Below, in pieces: positions 13,952 to 16,671 of a DNA stretch of 16,671 bases. Origin of the DNA: Gammaproteobacteria bacterium (GTDB taxonomy: Bacteria > Pseudomonadota > Gammaproteobacteria > QOAV01); the NCBI GenBank assembly GCA_027067235.1, contig JALXFQ010000248.1, positions 1 through 16,671 of the forward strand. The letters are read 5' to 3'. Position 1 is the stretch's first letter. Every line of letters starts with the position of its first letter. A model generated the notes under the pieces. The model was not told where the DNA came from, did not search any database, and saw only the letters and a program-made list of their open reading frames with translations. The position numbers were made by a program, and so were the translations under genes.

Positions 13952-14236
13952 ATGGAACAACGCATACTCTACCTGGCCGCCTACGACATAGCAGAACTAG
14001 ACCGTCTGCGCGAGGGGCTGCATATCCTGCGAGACTACGCCACCGGCGGGCAAAAATCCGTTTTCGAGTGCTTTCTTACCATCTCGGAGAAACGCCAACT
14101 GATTCAGCGTATGGACGATCTCATCGAGCCGCGGGAAGACCGCTTTCTGCTGGTTCGCCTCAGTCGACGGCGCCCGACGCGGGTTCTCGGGCTGGGTCGC
14201 CAACCCAGACAACCCCGTTATTTCTACATCGGATAA
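13952..14236 (+). CDS. cas2: Cas2, first copy
   Basis: A 94-residue Cas2 protein, the dimeric core of the spacer-integration complex. The first strand YLAAYDIAELDRLR carries D12, the conserved metal-site aspartate; GGQKSVFECFLT (about 32-43) is the second strand pattern of the Cas2 family, and the protein ends with a basic tail (RQPRQPRYFYIG). No good Shine-Dalgarno precedes the ATG, and an overlapping upstream frame belongs to cas1, not cas2. It is 5 nt upstream of cas1. It is clearly different from the second Cas2 at the end of the operon, which has the QYSV pattern instead of GQKSVFE. Confidence 0.9.
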   Translation: MEQRILYLAAYDIAELDRLREGLHILRDYATGGQKSVFECFLTISEKRQLIQRMDDLIEPREDRFLLVRLSRRRPTRVLGLGRQPRQPRYFYIG

Positions 14237-14241
14237 CGCCC

Positions 14242-15192
14242 ATGACCACACTCTATATCGACCGCCGCAACGCCAGCATAAGCGTCAGTCGCCAAACCAT
14301 CGAAATACGCCAGAACGACCGGCTCGCGCAACGCATCCCGTTCAACTTCATCCAGCGCATGGTCATTATTGGCAACACCCATGTCGAAACCAGCGCCCTC
14401 GGCGCGCTGGCGGCGGCGGGCATCAGCGTTGCGCTACTCAGTGGTCGTCAGCATCGCCACCGCGCCATGATACTCGGCCCGCTGAAAAATGACGGCGTCC
14501 GGCGTCTGGCCCAATACCGCGCCTGCGCCAGCGAACAGACCAGCCGCGACATGGCCCGATGCCTGCTGGCGCGTAAACTCGCGGCGCAACAACGCCTGCT
14601 GCACAAGGCCCTCGCCAGGCGACCCGACAAACGTCGCGCGCTGAAAAAAGCCACAGGCGAACTGGCTACGCTGCGCGCCCGGCTGCAAGCGCCATCCCTG
14701 CCGGTCGCCACCCTGCGCGGCCTGGAAGGCGCGGCCGCGGCGGCCTACTTTGCCGCCTGGGGACTGTTACTTCCGCCCTCGCTGAATTTTACCGGACGCA
14801 AGCGGCGCCCGCCGCCAGACCCGGTCAATGCCGCGCTGTCGCTGGGATATACCTTGCTCTATGGCGAAGCCGTCAGCGCCATACACGCTGCTGGCCTCGA
14901 CCCCGCCCTGGGTTATCTGCACGAACCCGCCTGGGGCAGGCAATCGCTGGCCGCCGACCTCATCGAACCGCTGCGCCCGCGCCATGACGCGCTGGTCTGG
15001 CGACTGTTCGCCAAACGCAAACTGACAGCCGCCGATTTTGACCAACGCGACGGCGGATACTGGCTGGGCAAAAAAGGCCGTAGCGTCTTTTTTGGTCATT
15101 ATGAAGTGATGGCGCGACCCGCGCGCCGCTGGCTCAGGCTATTTCTTCAGAGCCTGGTCAGAAAACTGTTAGAGCAAGCAGCCCATGACTGA
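14242..15192 (+). CDS. cas1: Cas1 integrase, catalytically intact copy
   Basis: A 316-residue Cas1, the integrase that joins new spacers to the CRISPR leader end. The N-terminal beta domain begins TLYIDRRNASISVSRQTIEI and includes NTHVETSALGALAAAGISV. The metal triad is visible: E162 in LRGLEGAAAAAYF, H227 in GLDPALGYLHEP, and D239/E242 in SLAADLIEPLRP. GRKRRPPPDPVNAALSLGY is also typical. The ATG at 14242 is chosen, with GGAT at 14231-14234 as a weak ribosome site; the frame is open further upstream to 13936 but overlaps cas2 and is not Cas1-like there. The gene overlaps the second Cas1-like gene by 8 nt. Confidence 0.95.
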   Translation: MTTLYIDRRNASISVSRQTIEIRQNDRLAQRIPFNFIQRMVIIGNTHVETSALGALAAAGISVALLSGRQHRHRAMILGPLKNDGVRRLAQYRACASEQTSRDMARCLLARKLAAQQRLLHKALARRPDKRRALKKATGELATLRARLQAPSLPVATLRGLEGAAAAAYFAAWGLLLPPSLNFTGRKRRPPPDPVNAALSLGYTLLYGEAVSAIHAAGLDPALGYLHEPAWGRQSLAADLIEPLRPRHDALVWRLFAKRKLTAADFDQRDGGYWLGKKGRSVFFGHYEVMARPARRWLRLFLQSLVRKLLEQAAHD

Positions 15193-15973
15193 ACCGCGTC
15201 CTGTTTACATCCAGCCAGAAGAAACCGCGCGCGTGACCCTCACCGGCAATGCATTGACCGTGGAAATCCCCGGCCAGACAGACCACTGGCTGCCACTGTC
15301 CCGCATATCCCGGCTTGTCGTATCCCACAAGACCCTGCTGGACACGCCAGCCATACTGGCCTGCGCCGGGCGTGGCATCACCATCGTCATGCACGACGAA
15401 AACAGCGCCGTAATCGCGCGAATGATCGGGCAGGGCGGCAGGCGCACCGACCTGCGTCAACGCCTGACAGATGCCGTATCACGCCCCGACTGGCGCGAAC
15501 GATACAGCATCTTCCTGAACTCCCTCGAACGCCGCTATTGCCGTATCGTGGCCAGACGCGTTCACGCGCCCGAAATACTGGCCATGAAACCTGCGCGGCT
15601 GCGCGCCTGGCTAGGCCAGCAAGCCACGGAATGCGTGGGTAAAAACGCCGCTGAACAAACCCGGAGACTGTACCGGCGGCAAACACTGGCATGGATGTCG
15701 CAAACCCTGGTCGAGCTGGGACTGGACGCGCGAAACGAAAAGTGGCTCGTGGGGAATCCCGATCTGGCGCAGGATCTGGGAAAAATCCTGGCCCTGCGCA
15801 TGGAAACAGCGCGCTTGGGCTGGCTGCGGGCCATTCAGCGCAAAGGCGGGCTCCAGCGCCCGCTGACAGAAAAAGCCATCATACGAAAAACCGAACAACT
15901 GCGACCGCGCGCGAACAAAATCAGTCTCGACATCGTCAACCGCCTGCACACCTGGCTGGTAGATCTGGCATGA
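15185..15973 (+). CDS. Cas1-like protein lacking most catalytic residues
   Basis: A 262-residue protein starting inside the cas1 stop region (ATGACTGA). Residues 1-83 follow the Cas1 beta-domain pattern: VYIQPEETARVTLTGNALTV, LPLSRISRLVVSHKTLLDTPAILACAGRG-like sequence, then ITIVMHDENSAVIARMIG. In the helical domain, ELGLDARNEKWLVGNPDLAQDLGKIL aligns by eye with GLDPALGYLH...LAADLIEP of the neighbouring Cas1. In that alignment the catalytic His is replaced by L188, the second acid by K200, D197 is kept, and there is no LEGAAAxxY motif for the first Glu. It is about 50 residues shorter than Cas1. It is therefore probably an inactive structural paralogue that could form asymmetric dimers with Cas1. 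Remote homology was judged by eye only. Confidence 0.72.
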   Translation: MTEPRPVYIQPEETARVTLTGNALTVEIPGQTDHWLPLSRISRLVVSHKTLLDTPAILACAGRGITIVMHDENSAVIARMIGQGGRRTDLRQRLTDAVSRPDWRERYSIFLNSLERRYCRIVARRVHAPEILAMKPARLRAWLGQQATECVGKNAAEQTRRLYRRQTLAWMSQTLVELGLDARNEKWLVGNPDLAQDLGKILALRMETARLGWLRAIQRKGGLQRPLTEKAIIRKTEQLRPRANKISLDIVNRLHTWLVDLA

Positions 15974-16227
15974 AGCGCGCGCAAAGCTGGATAGAAACCC
16001 AGGGCGACCCCGCGGTTGTCATCCTGCTTTCCGCCTGGCGACTCCAATGCAGCTCGGAGCAGGTAGGCGAAAACCCGAAACTCAGGCGCGAGATATACGC
16101 CCACCTCGAACTCGCAAGACAGGCTATCGCCCAAATGGTGGGTGAAGACTATTTCCGCGAAAACATACAACCGCTGGTTGCAGACCTGGCAGCCAATCCG
16201 GAAACCACAGGCGATTCGGCAAAATGA
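15970..16227 (+). CDS. Unrecognised 85-residue protein of the adaptation operon
   Basis: The ATG at 15970 overlaps the stop of the Cas1-like gene (ATGA), and the stop overlaps the second cas2 start (ATGA), so the gene is coupled on both sides and is very likely translated. The product looks mainly helical, with a hydrophobic segment PAVVILLSAWRLQC (about 14-27) too short and polar for a membrane helix, then a charged helix REIYAHLELARQAIAQM and a C-terminal stretch EDYFRENIQPLVADLA. No catalytic motif or known family was recognised. The frame continues open upstream within the Cas1-like gene, but that part is a shadow. Position suggests a small accessory subunit of the integration complex; this is inference. 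Confidence 0.7.
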   Translation: MKRAQSWIETQGDPAVVILLSAWRLQCSSEQVGENPKLRREIYAHLELARQAIAQMVGEDYFRENIQPLVADLAANPETTGDSAK

Positions 16228-16640
16228 CCAGAAACCGCGCCACAAACTGGATGGCATGCTACGACATCGCCGACCCTGCGCGGCTGAACCGCGTCCACCG
16301 CATAGTCAGCAAATTCGCCGTCATGGTGCAATATTCGGTATACTATCTGCACGCGGACGACCAGGAACTGGACAGATTACTGGACGCCCTCGGCTCCGAA
16401 ATAAACCACAGGGAGGACGACATCCGAATATATCCCGTACCAGAAACCCCGAATGCGGTAGAGACCGGACACGACATCATCGCCCAGGCAGTCCTGCGCG
16501 CCGGAGCGAACGAAACCGTCGTACTCGGCGATCCTGAGGAGATAACTGGCGACCACAGGGGGGAAACACCCAAAGGCCAATGCAACACATTGAACCCAAA
16601 GCAGAAAACAAAGCCAGCAGATGAAACCGAGACCCGATAA
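16224..16640 (+). CDS. cas2: Cas2, second copy with C-terminal extension
   Basis: A 138-residue protein whose first 95 or so residues are a good Cas2: WMACYDIADPARLNRVHRIV with D14 as the conserved aspartate, FAVMVQYSVYYLHAD as the second strand, and DDIRIYPVPE as the fourth strand. The QYSV pattern is the common Cas2 type and differs from the first copy. Beyond about residue 95 the sequence (TGDHRGETPKGQ and on to PADETETR) is polar, low in complexity and unlike Cas2, and its last codons run into the presumed first CRISPR repeat. The extension may be read-through of the array leader. It starts with an ATGA overlap with the gene before. Confidence 0.88.
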   Translation: MTRNRATNWMACYDIADPARLNRVHRIVSKFAVMVQYSVYYLHADDQELDRLLDALGSEINHREDDIRIYPVPETPNAVETGHDIIAQAVLRAGANETVVLGDPEEITGDHRGETPKGQCNTLNPKQKTKPADETETR

Positions 16641-16671
16641 AAAGGGGATTAAGACTTCTCCACTTTTTCAT
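16620..16671 (+). CRISPR. Probable first CRISPR repeat and start of first spacer
   Basis: About 36 bases (16620-16655) end in GGGGATTAAGAC. Ends of the type ATTAAGAC or ATTGAAAC are characteristic of the 3' side of many CRISPR repeats, and a GAAAC near the 5' side plus a weak CCC/GGG stem (16633-16635 with 16644-16647) fit too. The remaining 16 bases would be spacer. Position directly after cas2 supports this. Only one copy lies in the window, so repetition cannot be shown; the exact 5' boundary is uncertain. The cas2 stop (16638-16640) lies inside it. Confidence 0.5.

Noticed and set aside
13936..14241. A 102-residue N-terminal extension of Cas1 from an ATG at 13936.
   Set aside because: It overlaps cas2 in another frame, has no Cas1-like sequence, and Cas1 homologues begin near the ATG at 14242.

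Overview
The window is a nearly complete type III-B (Cmr) CRISPR-Cas locus in a proteobacterium. Base composition (about 57% G+C by eye), the style of the proteins and a CCA-encoding tRNA-Ser suggest a gamma- or betaproteobacterium; this placement is low confidence. The left edge (1-930) looks like ordinary chromosome: the 3' end of a CpsB/YwqE-type PHP-domain tyrosine phosphatase gene, a 273-bp spacer, tRNA-Ser(UGA) and a rho-independent terminator.

From about 1040 to the right edge everything belongs to CRISPR defence apart from one inserted toxin-antitoxin pair. A structured leader with two inverted repeats precedes cas6, then a CARF-HTH protein of the Cas_NE0113 family, cmr1, cas10 (cmr2), cmr3, cmr4, cmr5, cmr6, a DUF1874 ring nuclease (Crn2, homologous to AcrIII-1), a membrane-anchored CARF protein resembling Cam1, and a CARF-nuclease resembling Card1/Can2. 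Most junctions are 1-4 nt stop/start overlaps, so this is a translationally coupled operon. It is interrupted between cmr3 and cmr4 by a vapBC-type pair on the opposite strand.

After a 224-bp regulatory gap (candidate promoter, 14-bp palindrome, possible terminator, and an imperfect copy of the sequence in front of cas6) comes an unusual adaptation operon: cas2, cas1, a second Cas1-like gene whose catalytic residues appear lost, an unrecognised 85-residue gene, and a second cas2. The last 52 bases look like the first CRISPR repeat (ending ATTAAGAC) plus the start of a spacer, overlapping the end of the second cas2. This duplicated, apparently asymmetric adaptation module is the most novel thing here.

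Proposed working: Cas6 matures crRNA. The Cmr1-6/Cas10 complex binds target RNA, Cmr4 cuts it, and the Cas10 GGDD palm makes cyclic oligoadenylate. The companion proteins imply cA4: the Cam1-like protein would depolarise the membrane, the Card1/Can2-like nuclease would cut nucleic acid, the NE0113 CARF protein would act as sensor, regulator or ring nuclease, and Crn2 would destroy cA4 to end the response. Functions rest on motif recognition in the translated sequence; no database search was possible.
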